DNA of 64,000 nt. Source: an uncultured Clostridia bacterium (GTDB taxonomy: Bacteria; Bacillota; Clostridia; Lachnospirales; Lachnospiraceae). Numbering within the stretch: position 1 is the first letter of the stretch; each line of letters begins with the position of its first letter. Both the position numbers and the translations under genes were made by a program. Below are positions 25,550-35,171 of the stretch, in pieces. The stretch spans positions 43,322 to 107,321 of the forward strand of contig CANRWA010000004.1 of NCBI GenBank assembly GCA_947643415.1, written 5' to 3'. The notes below the pieces were generated by a model. It did no database searches, had not been told where the DNA came from, and was given only the letters and a program-made list of their open reading frames with translations.

Positions 25550-26761
25550 ATGGGAGAACAAGTAAGGTTGGCTGCTTTATTTCCCGGACAAGGTTCCCAA
25601 TATATTGGGATGGGAAAAAAGTTGTGTCAATATAGTGAGGCGGCCAGAAGCATTTTTAATCAGGCGGATGAAATATTAGAATATCCACTAAGCCATATTT
25701 GCTTTGAGGGAAGTGTCAGAGAAATTAACAAATTGCAGATTATGTTTGCTGCAATTTTAACGTGTGATGTTGCTGTTTATCATGCTTATATGGAGAGGAT
25801 AGGAATTCAACCTATTATTGGTGCCGGACATAGCTTAGGAGAATATGCTGCACTCGTTTGTGCAGGAATAATGAAGTTTGAGGACGCATTAAAATTAGTA
25901 ACCTTGAGAGCAGAACTGGCAATAGAGGAAGCGAAAGGGAAAAGTTGCTCGATTATTATAGGTTTAAACAAAGAGCAGGTTGAATCACTATTAGAGGAAT
26001 ATCAGGGGATTGAAATTGGCTGTTTTAATGCTGAAAGACAAATATTAATTGCAGGAGTTACAGAAGAATTATACAGATTTGAAAAACAGGTATTAAAGCA
26101 AGGCGTGGAAGTAACTCCTTTACCCTTTAGTCCGCCTATTCATACCTTTTATATGAAGCAGACAATTTCGAAGCTTAGGAAAGCTCTGGAACGCTGCGAT
26201 TTTGGTATCCCTAAATGGAACATCATTAGTAATTTTGATAGTGAATTCTATACAGGAAATAAGAAAACGGTGTTAAATAAATTATTACAACAGATGGTGT
26301 CGCCTGTATTGTGGACAAAAGCACTGGAATATCTTAATGAATATGATATTGATTTAGTAGTGGAGATGAGTACTAGAAATATTTTGACAAATCTTTTAGA
26401 TTCCGAAAAGGCAGACTATTCTTCACTTTCTTATGGAAAGGCATATATACAGGAGTTGCAACAGAATGAAAATACATTAAGCAATCAAACATTTCAAAAA
26501 GAAATAGTTAATAGGAGTTTGAAGATAGCGGCAAGTACAAGAAATAGAAATTGGGACGAGAAAAGTTATGAGGAGAAAGTTAGAATTCCTTGGCTAAATC
26601 TTGAAGCTATGGATAGGAAGCTTCAAGAGGAGAACACGGTATCTATATCACCAAATGAAATATTAGGTAACTTAAAAGAAATACTTGTATCAAAGCAAGT
26701 GGAGCGTAAATTAGTTTCACGGAAGCTGTTTCATGCTGTATTTCAAAGGGATGGCAATTGA
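25550..26761 (+). CDS. Discrete acyltransferase (trans-AT)
   Basis: 403 residues. FabD/AT motifs: FPGQGSQYIGMG at 10-21, active-site GHSLGEYAAL near 88-97, and the substrate-binding PFSPPIHTFYM stretch near 190-200. About 100 extra C-terminal residues follow the normal AT fold and have no recognisable domain. The PKS at 38775 has no AT, so this enzyme should load its ACP, with hydroxymalonyl from the fused ACP, or malonyl. ClbG plays the analogous role for aminomalonyl in colibactin. Confidence 0.88.
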   Translation: MGEQVRLAALFPGQGSQYIGMGKKLCQYSEAARSIFNQADEILEYPLSHICFEGSVREINKLQIMFAAILTCDVAVYHAYMERIGIQPIIGAGHSLGEYAALVCAGIMKFEDALKLVTLRAELAIEEAKGKSCSIIIGLNKEQVESLLEEYQGIEIGCFNAERQILIAGVTEELYRFEKQVLKQGVEVTPLPFSPPIHTFYMKQTISKLRKALERCDFGIPKWNIISNFDSEFYTGNKKTVLNKLLQQMVSPVLWTKALEYLNEYDIDLVVEMSTRNILTNLLDSEKADYSSLSYGKAYIQELQQNENTLSNQTFQKEIVNRSLKIAASTRNRNWDEKSYEEKVRIPWLNLEAMDRKLQEENTVSISPNEILGNLKEILVSKQVERKLVSRKLFHAVFQRDGN

Positions 26762-26780
26762 TAAGAGGAGGGATGCTATA

Positions 26781-28181
26781 TTGAAGAAAATATCCAAGGA
26801 GCAGGTGGAGGATATATTTGAATTAACACCAATGCAGACTTCCATGCTTGTAGCATATTTGAATGATTCTACCCACCAAGCTTATCATGAGCAAACTCGC
26901 TATAGGTTGACTGGACCGATTATGTCAGAGTATCTTTGTGAAGCACTTCGAATTGTTGTAAAGATGCACCCAATGCTTAGGGCTGTTTACAGGTGGAAGC
27001 AATTATCGGTTCCACTGCAAATCATTTTGGATGATCAGAAAGAGCCAGTGGAGTTTTATGATGTATCGGATGGGACAATGGATGAGGCAGTGAGATTTTC
27101 TGATGATATTGATCAACAGGTATTTACTCAAAAACTGGATCTTGAAGAACAGGCAGTTCGGTTTATTGTTATAAAGTTAAAAAAGGAATTATTTCACTTA
27201 ATTATTGTAAATCATCATATTATATTTGATGGTTGGAGCAATGGAATACTATTAAAAGATTTATTGGAAGTTTATTGTACTTTAAAAAATAGAAAAGCTC
27301 AATCTTTAAATATAATAAGACGCAAAGGGTATAAGAAATTTGTTAATATGCAAAACAATACTGATACCGCATCAAGAGAATTATTTTGGAAAGAGTATTT
27401 CAAAGATTATCAAAGTAAAGAAATATTACCATTTGCAAAACCTAATGAAAATGTTTCAGGCGTTGGGCATTTAGAGTTTCCTTTAGATACTGGGTTAATA
27501 CAGAAGATACATCGACAGGCTGCACAGTTAGGAGTTACAATTGCAACAATGCTGTATGGTGTCCTTGCAGCATTGTTTTATCAGAAAACAAAGATTAGTG
27601 ATATTGTTTTCGGGGCTACATTATCTTGTCGTCCGTTGAATCTGGATTGCTTTCAACAGGTCATCGGAATGTTTATTAATACGTTACCATTAAGAATAAT
27701 GGTATCTCCCCAGAGAACGTTACAGGAGTTTTTGCAAACTGTTGCGGAAAGCTATATATGTATTGAGGAGTTTAAGGATACACCAAAGGAATACATAGCA
27801 TCGTTTTTGAACTCCCAAACAAGATTGCGGTTATACAATATTGCTGTTACAATCCAGAATTATCCGATGTCAAATATTGTTTTACAAGGGAATGAAGAAT
27901 TAAAAATGGAGCTTTATTCCCGCCATATTGCTACAGATTTACCGTTAACAATTGGTATAAGAACATATGATAGCATGACTTTTGATTTTATTTATCAAAA
28001 GGAATGGTATGATGAAGAGAAAATTCAGCAGTTTATGTATCAATTTTGTAAATTGTTGGAAAAGTTCTTAGAAGATAATGTTCATAATCAAACGTTAGAT
28101 AAGTTATTGCAACCAAATATAAGAAACACACAGTCAGTAATTTTGCAGTTTGAGGAGGCGGAGTTTAATGATGTATTTTAG
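26781..28181 (+). CDS. Stand-alone NRPS condensation domain
   Basis: 466 residues from the TTG at 26781, which has GAGGAGGG nine bases before it; an ATG at 26751 is also in frame. Core motifs: FELTPMQTSM near 15, RAVYRW, NHHIIFDGWSNG near 140-150 (HHxxxDG intact), GMFINTLPLR near 300. A complete free-standing C domain is needed here because the A-T protein at 36311 has only half a C domain. It may accept the D-Asn unit or attach an ACP-bound group. Overlaps the next gene by 14 bp. Confidence 0.87.
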   Translation: MKKISKEQVEDIFELTPMQTSMLVAYLNDSTHQAYHEQTRYRLTGPIMSEYLCEALRIVVKMHPMLRAVYRWKQLSVPLQIILDDQKEPVEFYDVSDGTMDEAVRFSDDIDQQVFTQKLDLEEQAVRFIVIKLKKELFHLIIVNHHIIFDGWSNGILLKDLLEVYCTLKNRKAQSLNIIRRKGYKKFVNMQNNTDTASRELFWKEYFKDYQSKEILPFAKPNENVSGVGHLEFPLDTGLIQKIHRQAAQLGVTIATMLYGVLAALFYQKTKISDIVFGATLSCRPLNLDCFQQVIGMFINTLPLRIMVSPQRTLQEFLQTVAESYICIEEFKDTPKEYIASFLNSQTRLRLYNIAVTIQNYPMSNIVLQGNEELKMELYSRHIATDLPLTIGIRTYDSMTFDFIYQKEWYDEEKIQQFMYQFCKLLEKFLEDNVHNQTLDKLLQPNIRNTQSVILQFEEAEFNDVF

Positions 28182-29307
28182 TATTCCTAGTGACTTTAAC
28201 TTAGATACATTGGAAAAACTGGATGAATTAAATAGAACTAGTAACAACAAAAAAGTAATTGAAACATATGGACAGGCTACAAGGGGAATACTACATAATT
28301 CGGGAAGGGATATTAATGCGTTGCCTGATATTTCTATGCAGGAGTTGGAAAAATATATTGAAAGTTCGAAGACTAAGGGGATAGATTTTAATTATACCAT
28401 AAATCCTTCCTGTTTTGGGAACTTAGAATTCACGAAGGACGGAATTAGAAAGATTACAGGTTTATTGAAAGAATTATATCAGATTGGTGTGAGATCCCTG
28501 ACTGTAACATCCCCATCGATTTTTGAAGTTATTCATTCCAGTGGTCTTGATTTTAGTATAAAGGCATCTGCTATCTGCGAGATTGCATCACCAAACAGGG
28601 CGTTGTTCTATAAAGATTTGGGTGCTAATAGATTAGTAATTGATCCTGATGTAACAAGAGATTTTAGGACAATTAGAAATATATGCAGAGTGGTTGGAGC
28701 AGGTTGTGAGATGATTATTAATAATGTTTGTCTCAAAAATTGCGGGTATAAAATGTTCCATTATAATCATGATGCCCATATAGATTCCGCTGATAGCTCC
28801 AACGTAATAACAGATTTCTATACCAATCGATGTGCTATGCAAAAAGCTTCAAATCCGGAGAATTTGATAAAACTGAACTGGATTCGGCCGGAAGATTTAA
28901 GCAAATATTATGATGCAGGTGTACAGTATTTTAAGATTCAGGGAAGACAGAATGTTTTGAAGGGAGATATAATTCGTACTCTTCAAATATATTTTGCAGA
29001 AGACTATGATGGCGATCTGTTTTCTCTTATTACGATTTTCGCACCATATAATTCATTTCAGCCATATATTGAAAATAAAAAACTGAATGGCTATGTGGAT
29101 CGATTTTTAAAAGAGCCTTGTAATAATATCTGTGAGGAATGTGGATATTGTAAAAAATTTGCAGATAAAGCAATTAATGCTATTGACGGTAACTATCTAA
29201 ATAATCAGGCAAAAACATTTTATAAAATGTACGATCAATTTGGAAAGGAAATAAAAAAAGATAATAAAACGGATGTCATTTCAAATTTTGAAATTGGCTT
29301 TTCTTAG
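28168..29307 (+). CDS. U32-family protein A (possible oxygen-independent hydroxylase)
   Basis: 379 residues from the ATG at 28168, with GAGGAGG upstream. U32-type TIM-barrel sequence with a conserved Cys set: NNVCLKNCGYKMFHYNH near 185-205, RCAMQ near 223, and a C-terminal CNNICEECGYC near 315-325. U32 members UbiU/UbiV, RlhA and TrhP bind Fe-S clusters and hydroxylate substrates without O2; others were annotated as peptidases. The close homologue at 32328-33428 in the same cluster resembles the UbiU-UbiV pairing. The substrate is unknown. Confidence 0.78.
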   Translation: MMYFSIPSDFNLDTLEKLDELNRTSNNKKVIETYGQATRGILHNSGRDINALPDISMQELEKYIESSKTKGIDFNYTINPSCFGNLEFTKDGIRKITGLLKELYQIGVRSLTVTSPSIFEVIHSSGLDFSIKASAICEIASPNRALFYKDLGANRLVIDPDVTRDFRTIRNICRVVGAGCEMIINNVCLKNCGYKMFHYNHDAHIDSADSSNVITDFYTNRCAMQKASNPENLIKLNWIRPEDLSKYYDAGVQYFKIQGRQNVLKGDIIRTLQIYFAEDYDGDLFSLITIFAPYNSFQPYIENKKLNGYVDRFLKEPCNNICEECGYCKKFADKAINAIDGNYLNNQAKTFYKMYDQFGKEIKKDNKTDVISNFEIGFS

Positions 29308-29330
29308 AAAAAGTAATTAGGAGGTATGTT

Positions 29331-30347
29331 TTGAATAAGAAAATGTTTACAAGGTTAGGACTTACTATTACGAATATATGCAATCAACGCTGTCCATGGT
29401 GTTTTGAAGGAGATTGGAAGAAAACACAAGAAAAACATATGTCGTTAGATGACGTTGAAAAGTTATTAAAGTGGAAAGATTGGACGGACGGATTTAACCC
29501 AGTAATTTATCTTTTAGGAGGAGAGCCGACGCTTCATCCCCAACTAATAGAAATGATTGATATGATTCAGAACTACAATAGAAAAATATCAATCATGCTG
29601 TTAACCAACATGACTTGTAACCGTGATATGTTGGAGAAGTTGCTGGAACATAGAGTAATTATTTTTGCGAACATTGACCAGTTCGAAGAAAGTAATAATC
29701 AGGCAAACTGGCCTATTATTCGTCAAAATCTACATTACTTAAATAATAATACCCCGTTGGGATTTCGCTATAATATTAGTGCGACAGTTTCCCGTCCGGA
29801 CAAAGATTTTACATTTTTATATGAAATTTTGGAACAAGGTAAGTCCCAAATATATAATCTGCGCTTGGCGCCATCATGTATTGGCTTAGGATATAAAAAT
29901 GAATTTCCAAAATTTGCAGGAGAGGACTACTATATAACTGTCAAAAACGTATTAGACCGGTGTTTGAAAATTAAACCTGACCTACACTTATCTACGGAGT
30001 GTGCAGTTAATGGATGTACGATTTCCAAAGAGCTTTTTAATACATTAAAAGAAATGGGATATCACTTGAGATACACATGTGGGGTACCAGAACCAAATGC
30101 TGATATTCTCCCGGATCTATCAAGTCATTGGTGCTTTGCTTTTGAAGATGTTGCTGAGATGAAAGTCTCTAATGTTTTAGATTATCCAAGTTATAATGCA
30201 ATGCTGGAAGCATTGAAGGAAAAATATTGTAAATTAAATCAACAGGTGGGTTTATCTTGTCATCGAAAAGACTGTAGTAATACCGAATGTCAAGGACCTT
30301 GTGCAGCACTTAATTATTATTACAACAAAATCAAGGAGAGGAAGTAA
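29331..30347 (+). CDS. Radical SAM protein 2
   Basis: 338 residues from a TTG with AGGAGG ten bases upstream. Cluster motif CNQRCPWCFEGDW near 17-29, followed by a clear GGEPTLHP near 63. C-terminal Cys (SCHRKDCSNTECQGPC near 305-320) suggest an added Fe-S site. It lies between U32 protein A and the carbamoyltransferase, five bases from the latter. The reaction is not predictable from the sequence. Confidence 0.84.
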   Translation: MNKKMFTRLGLTITNICNQRCPWCFEGDWKKTQEKHMSLDDVEKLLKWKDWTDGFNPVIYLLGGEPTLHPQLIEMIDMIQNYNRKISIMLLTNMTCNRDMLEKLLEHRVIIFANIDQFEESNNQANWPIIRQNLHYLNNNTPLGFRYNISATVSRPDKDFTFLYEILEQGKSQIYNLRLAPSCIGLGYKNEFPKFAGEDYYITVKNVLDRCLKIKPDLHLSTECAVNGCTISKELFNTLKEMGYHLRYTCGVPEPNADILPDLSSHWCFAFEDVAEMKVSNVLDYPSYNAMLEALKEKYCKLNQQVGLSCHRKDCSNTECQGPCAALNYYYNKIKERK

Positions 30348-30351
30348 TATA

Positions 30352-32313
30352 GTGAATTTAAAAGATGGTTTCTATTTATCCGCCTATTTACATATTGATC
30401 CATTAGCACATATGACCGAGACATCGGTTCGTCATGACCAAAATATATCCCTATGGAAGAAAGATGGAGAAAACCTTAAATTAATAACATATTGGGAGCT
30501 TGAACGGATAACTGGAAAAAAACAGCATGATCAATCATTTTATTGTTTAGATCATGCAAGGAAATTTATAAATAAGCTGCTGGCAGATCATCATCTAAGC
30601 TTAGATGATATTGAGGAAGTATGGGGAACACCAGGGTTAGAAAAGCAGTATCCAACTGTCGTCAGAGATGAATATGAAGCATTTACTTTTCATTGTCTTG
30701 GTCATCTTTTCTCAGCATTATTGATGGACAGTCGGATTTTTTACCAAGAAACGGTTATTTGTTTGGCAATAGATGCAGGACCGGATTTTGCTGTGAAAAA
30801 TGATAATTCAAGATATCTTTATTGTGGCAGTGTATCAAAAGCGGGAAAAATAATTGATATGTTTCCTGTTGCTTCACCAGGGATCATTTGGGAGCTTGCC
30901 AGGAACTTTTTTGGACTTCGGGAAGGGACACTAATGGCGCTTGCCAATGCTAGCACAAGCGAGATATTTGACTTTAATTATCCCCATCTGGTGCTTATAT
31001 ATGATGAAAACTCTAGTGAAGAGCAAGTGAGTAGGTATTTTTTTAGTCTGGTAACAGCAGTGAATAGTTTGCAGGAAGAAGATGAGGGAGTACGGTTTAG
31101 CGGTTTTGATAAAAGATTTACCAAGCGGGATAATAGGATTAGTATGGTTATGAAAGAGATACAGAAACAAACAAATTATATTATGCAAAATAATCTGGAT
31201 CAAATTATTACCAGATACCATCTGGAACCTAAAAAAGTATATTTGGCTATGGCTGGCGGTAGTGTGCTTAATTGTCCAACTAATAGTAGTATAATGCGTA
31301 GATATAGATTTAAGGGCTTTTTGGCGCCGCCTTGTGTCAGCGACACGGGACTGTCTTTGGGGATTGCTTTATATTCATTTTATCATAATATGAATCATAT
31401 ATGCTTTACTTTAAAGAACGCATATTATGGGGAATGCGATAATGCTTTAGATGAAATTACTAACAGTGAAGAATTTAAACCTTTTATTAAAAAGGTGGAT
31501 TGTGTGTCTTTAGAAAGGGTTATTAAGGATTTACAAAACGAGCCTATTATTTGGTTCAATGGAGCTTCAGAAATAGGGCCAAGGTCATTAGGAAACAGAA
31601 GTATATTAGGTAACCCAGCAAATTCTAAAACAAAAGTTATTCTTAATACGATAAAGCAGCGACAGTGGTGGCGGCCTGTTGCTCCCATTATAATAGAGGA
31701 AGATGTTTACGAATGGTTTCAAGATTCATATCCGACACACTATATGCTGCATACATTCAGAATCAGAAAAAGCAAAAGGGATTTGGTGCCATCTATTCTT
31801 CATTTAGATGATACTGCTAGAGTGCAAACAATGTCCCGCATTGATAACCCTGATTTGTATGAGGTTCTTCAGGAATGGAAACACCAGACAAAAATTCCGA
31901 TTATCTGTAATACTTCTTTAAATGATCGGGGAGAACCTATTGTTAATACAATTAAAGAAGCTTTAAATTTTGCTTTACGGAAGGGAATACATATTGCATA
32001 CATAAATTGCAAAAGAGTTGAATTGCAGATGCATGAGGAATATGCTTTTAAAACTCCTTATAAGAGACGGGAATTCATAAAAGCGGGCACTAATGATGTT
32101 AATAAATATAATCCGGATAATTTGCAACCAGAAGAAATTGGATTATATTATTCCTCTGGAAATATAAATAGAATGCTTGACTTGAATAATAGTATTGACA
32201 GAAGAACACTTCGTAAAATTGCTAGAAAGATTCGCGGAAAAACAAATGACTTATTTGCGTCTTTACAAGAAGAGTTATTTAATGAAGAAAATGAGCAAGG
32301 AAGCGAAATATGA
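30352..32313 (+). CDS. NodU/CmcH-type carbamoyltransferase
   Basis: 653 residues from the GTG at 30352, preceded by AGGAGAGGAAG and just after the preceding stop. The N-terminal Kae1-like half has AIDAGPDF near 139 and a conserved FHCLGHLFSAL near 108; the YrdC-like C-terminal half has NGASEIGPRSLGNRSIL near 403 and CNTSLNDRGEPI near 520. This family makes carbamoyl-adenylate from carbamoyl phosphate and ATP, then carbamoylates a hydroxyl or amine. Zwittermicin uses one for a ureido group. The target here could be a sugar, a PK hydroxyl or a diamino acid. Confidence 0.9.
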   Translation: MNLKDGFYLSAYLHIDPLAHMTETSVRHDQNISLWKKDGENLKLITYWELERITGKKQHDQSFYCLDHARKFINKLLADHHLSLDDIEEVWGTPGLEKQYPTVVRDEYEAFTFHCLGHLFSALLMDSRIFYQETVICLAIDAGPDFAVKNDNSRYLYCGSVSKAGKIIDMFPVASPGIIWELARNFFGLREGTLMALANASTSEIFDFNYPHLVLIYDENSSEEQVSRYFFSLVTAVNSLQEEDEGVRFSGFDKRFTKRDNRISMVMKEIQKQTNYIMQNNLDQIITRYHLEPKKVYLAMAGGSVLNCPTNSSIMRRYRFKGFLAPPCVSDTGLSLGIALYSFYHNMNHICFTLKNAYYGECDNALDEITNSEEFKPFIKKVDCVSLERVIKDLQNEPIIWFNGASEIGPRSLGNRSILGNPANSKTKVILNTIKQRQWWRPVAPIIIEEDVYEWFQDSYPTHYMLHTFRIRKSKRDLVPSILHLDDTARVQTMSRIDNPDLYEVLQEWKHQTKIPIICNTSLNDRGEPIVNTIKEALNFALRKGIHIAYINCKRVELQMHEEYAFKTPYKRREFIKAGTNDVNKYNPDNLQPEEIGLYYSSGNINRMLDLNNSIDRRTLRKIARKIRGKTNDLFASLQEELFNEENEQGSEI

Positions 32314-32327
32314 GGAGGATTATCAAT

Positions 32328-33428
32328 ATGAAATCATTTAGTATGCCAGCTGATTTTAAAAATGAAACAATTGATGCATATGTTGGTCTAAACTGCGAAT
32401 TCGCAGACTCAAAGGTCACAGAAACATATGGTCAGATAACAGATGGATTTGTCTTGGGGTCAGGACGTTCTTATAATTTAATTCCGCATATAAACTTACA
32501 TAAATTAGCTCAATATGTTGAGTACTCTAAACAGAATGAAATTGATTTCAATTATACTTTTAATTCTACATGCTTAGGTAATCAAGAGTTTTCAAGTCAG
32601 GGAATTAAGCATCTAAAAGAATTTCTTAAGGAGTTGGAATACATTGGAATAGATTCTGTAACGGTGGCTCAACCATCACTGATGGAATTGATTTCAGAAA
32701 ATTTTGATTTTCATATTAAAGCGTCTACATTATGCAATATTGATTCAGTGAATAAAGCCTTGGCATATGAACAAATGAACGTCAAACGTTTTGTTGTGGA
32801 AGAAGCTATTAACCGTCGATTTGATATTTTGACACAAATGACTCAGGCTGTTAAAGAGGCAGATGTTGAGATTATAGTAAATGCTATTTGCCATAAAGAT
32901 TGTATATATAGAATGTTTCATTATAACTATACCTCCCATGATGCGCAAGATGCGACGGAAAATCCAAGTGGCTCATATTACTCACATAGATGCATGATGC
33001 AAAGATGTAAAGAGGCATCAAATATACTAAAGCTGTCATGGGTACGTCCGGAAGATATATACCATTATGTGGATGCAGGTGTTACCCACTTTAAATTACA
33101 GGGCAGACAAGCTGTTATGGATGGCAATCCTGTACGAACTGTACGGGCTTATATGGAAGAATCCTATGATGGAGATTTGTTTGATTTGCTTGATATGTTT
33201 GCTAAAACAAATGCTTTTCAACCGAAGATTGATAATAAGAAATTGGATCACTTCCTTGATCCATATTTAAAGAATCCGCAGTTTTGCAGCAATAATTGTA
33301 AACAGTGTTATTATTGTGAGAATTACTTAAAATCTGTTGAAGATTACGATACAATTCAAAAGGTGTATTGTGAGGCAAGTGTGTTTTACAATCAGTTTGA
33401 CGAATTTAAGCAGAATATAAGGAAGTAA
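32328..33428 (+). CDS. U32-family protein B (possible oxygen-independent hydroxylase)
   Basis: 366 residues from the ATG at 32328 (GAGGAGG upstream). Homologous along its length to U32 protein A: same start (SFSMPADF versus YFSIPSDF), NAICHKDCIYRMFHYNY near 187, RCMMQRC near 223, YFKLQGRQ-type strand near 255 and CSNNCKQCYYC near 322. The paired Cys motifs match those binding Fe-S in the U32 hydroxylases. The two may act as a heterodimer or on two positions. Confidence 0.77.
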   Translation: MKSFSMPADFKNETIDAYVGLNCEFADSKVTETYGQITDGFVLGSGRSYNLIPHINLHKLAQYVEYSKQNEIDFNYTFNSTCLGNQEFSSQGIKHLKEFLKELEYIGIDSVTVAQPSLMELISENFDFHIKASTLCNIDSVNKALAYEQMNVKRFVVEEAINRRFDILTQMTQAVKEADVEIIVNAICHKDCIYRMFHYNYTSHDAQDATENPSGSYYSHRCMMQRCKEASNILKLSWVRPEDIYHYVDAGVTHFKLQGRQAVMDGNPVRTVRAYMEESYDGDLFDLLDMFAKTNAFQPKIDNKKLDHFLDPYLKNPQFCSNNCKQCYYCENYLKSVEDYDTIQKVYCEASVFYNQFDEFKQNIRK

Positions 33429-33431
33429 CCT

Positions 33432-34292
33432 ATGCAAACAAAAGGCAAGAGTATTGAAAGTGGTACTAAAAAGAGATATATTAATCCACATTATCAAAGT
33501 GTCTGTATAGATACGGAGAATATTTCCAGATTGCAGCGGAATAAAGGATATGTTATTGAAGTTACTGATGTAAATGTAGTAGCTAATGATAAAAATGTAT
33601 TGGTGCTTGAAGCACATTCAGATGATGCCGTGCTTTCGGTGGGAGGAGTTTTATCTAAATTGGCAAATGAGGGCTGGAGAATTAATTCCTATTGTCTTTT
33701 TTCAGATTATGGCATTGAACAGTCTGAAATAAGAAAGCTGGAAAATCAGTTTGTATTTCGTGATATATTTCATGGAAGAGTTGAATTTGGTGGGTTCCAG
33801 GATTCAAGTCAGCGTTCCGGTTTGGATATGAATCTTTCATATTTAGGAGCAATTAGAAAGAAAATTACTAATATGATTAAACAGATTAAGCCGGATATGA
33901 TATTGGCTCCAATGGCGATAGGAGCACATATTGATCATGTATTTGTACGGAATGCAGTGATTAGTATAGCCAACAAAATTAATTCACAGATATATTTTTA
34001 TGAGGATTACCCTTATGTAGACAATGAAAGGTTTTTTTATATTGATGCAGTGATGCAAATAAAAAATTGTTTACCAATAGCATCCACTTATTGGGATATA
34101 AGTAACAGCATGCAGGATAAGTGTGAAATGGCAATGATTTATCTGTCACAACATCAATATTTGTTGAATGAAATAATGGACAAAATGCAAAGATTTGCAA
34201 TAGCAGTCCGATTAGAGGGGCAGTATACGAAGTCTCTATCAATTGAAGAAAGAGGTTATTATGAACGCCTTTGGAGAATGGAAAAGTTTTAA
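33432..34292 (+). CDS. PIG-L/LmbE-family deacetylase
   Basis: 286 residues. The zinc site is recognisable as EAHSDDAVLS near 58 (AHPDD in most members) and GAHIDHVFV near 163. The family removes N-acetyl groups from GlcNAc-containing conjugates (for example mycothiol, bacillithiol and teicoplanin-type pathways). With two glycosyltransferases in the cluster, the likely job is to uncover an amino sugar after GlcNAc transfer. It starts 4 bp after U32 protein B. Confidence 0.83.
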   Translation: MQTKGKSIESGTKKRYINPHYQSVCIDTENISRLQRNKGYVIEVTDVNVVANDKNVLVLEAHSDDAVLSVGGVLSKLANEGWRINSYCLFSDYGIEQSEIRKLENQFVFRDIFHGRVEFGGFQDSSQRSGLDMNLSYLGAIRKKITNMIKQIKPDMILAPMAIGAHIDHVFVRNAVISIANKINSQIYFYEDYPYVDNERFFYIDAVMQIKNCLPIASTYWDISNSMQDKCEMAMIYLSQHQYLLNEIMDKMQRFAIAVRLEGQYTKSLSIEERGYYERLWRMEKF

Positions 34293-34315
34293 CGTAGTGA
34301 ATAAAGGAGTAAAAT

Positions 34316-35149
34316 ATGTGTATTAGAAATTATAAGGATATTGTAATAATGGGTTCGTGCAATTTAAAGTGCTTTTACTGTGGTGGATTTCATAGTTCTG
34401 TTGATGAAGATGGTACAATTAAAAATCTGGAAAAGATAATGAATCAGTTTGAAATGAAAGACACCGCTTACAGGGTAGAATGCCGTGGAGAAATTAGTCT
34501 TTATCCCAAGATTATGGGGTATTTGGAGAGTAAGGCAGAATCAGGATATCGTATTGAGATTTTGTCCAATGGTCTTGGGCTGGAGCATGTTTGTAAACCA
34601 GATACTAAGCTTCATGTAATTGTATCTTTAGATGGGCATACAAAAAAAATGAATAACCAACGCGGATTGACACAAGCTGAAGTAGATAAAATATTAGAAG
34701 TAGTGTTCTTATTAAATGCTGAAATACAATGCGTTTATTTCAAGCAAAAAAACAGTGAAATGAATGATTTTATACAATATCTTCAAAATAGAGGATTTCA
34801 ACAACTTTTACATATATTTCCTTGTATCATACATGGTGAACATGCTACGTTGCCAATACAATACAATGAACTGATCCATGCGGATTTTTTGGCACCAAAG
34901 GAGTATTTTGAACATTGGACTCAGTTGTATCAGAATAAAAAACGTGATTTTATATGTGATTATTTTATGAATGGATATACTTACTATATAAACGCAGACA
35001 AACTGTATATGATGAAGTGTGATGGAGGAAAGAATGCTAATAAGTATATAAGTGAATTTGGTGATGAACAAACGCCAGTAGAGTTTGAGTGCGGTATGTG
35101 TATAAATCATAATGACTATAATAACAGTCGTAGCTTTTTGCATATATAA
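34316..35149 (+). CDS. Radical SAM protein 3
   Basis: 277 residues, ATG with AAAGGAG. Cluster motif CNLKCFYCGGFH near 15-26, followed by VECRGEISLYP near 58, a variant of the GGE motif. C-terminal Cys (CDGGK, CGMCIN) suggest a second cluster. Shorter than most SPASM proteins. Function unknown; it is the third radical SAM protein in the cluster. Confidence 0.82.
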   Translation: MCIRNYKDIVIMGSCNLKCFYCGGFHSSVDEDGTIKNLEKIMNQFEMKDTAYRVECRGEISLYPKIMGYLESKAESGYRIEILSNGLGLEHVCKPDTKLHVIVSLDGHTKKMNNQRGLTQAEVDKILEVVFLLNAEIQCVYFKQKNSEMNDFIQYLQNRGFQQLLHIFPCIIHGEHATLPIQYNELIHADFLAPKEYFEHWTQLYQNKKRDFICDYFMNGYTYYINADKLYMMKCDGGKNANKYISEFGDEQTPVEFECGMCINHNDYNNSRSFLHI

Positions 35150-35171
35150 ATTCAGATGAGGAGATTTAACA

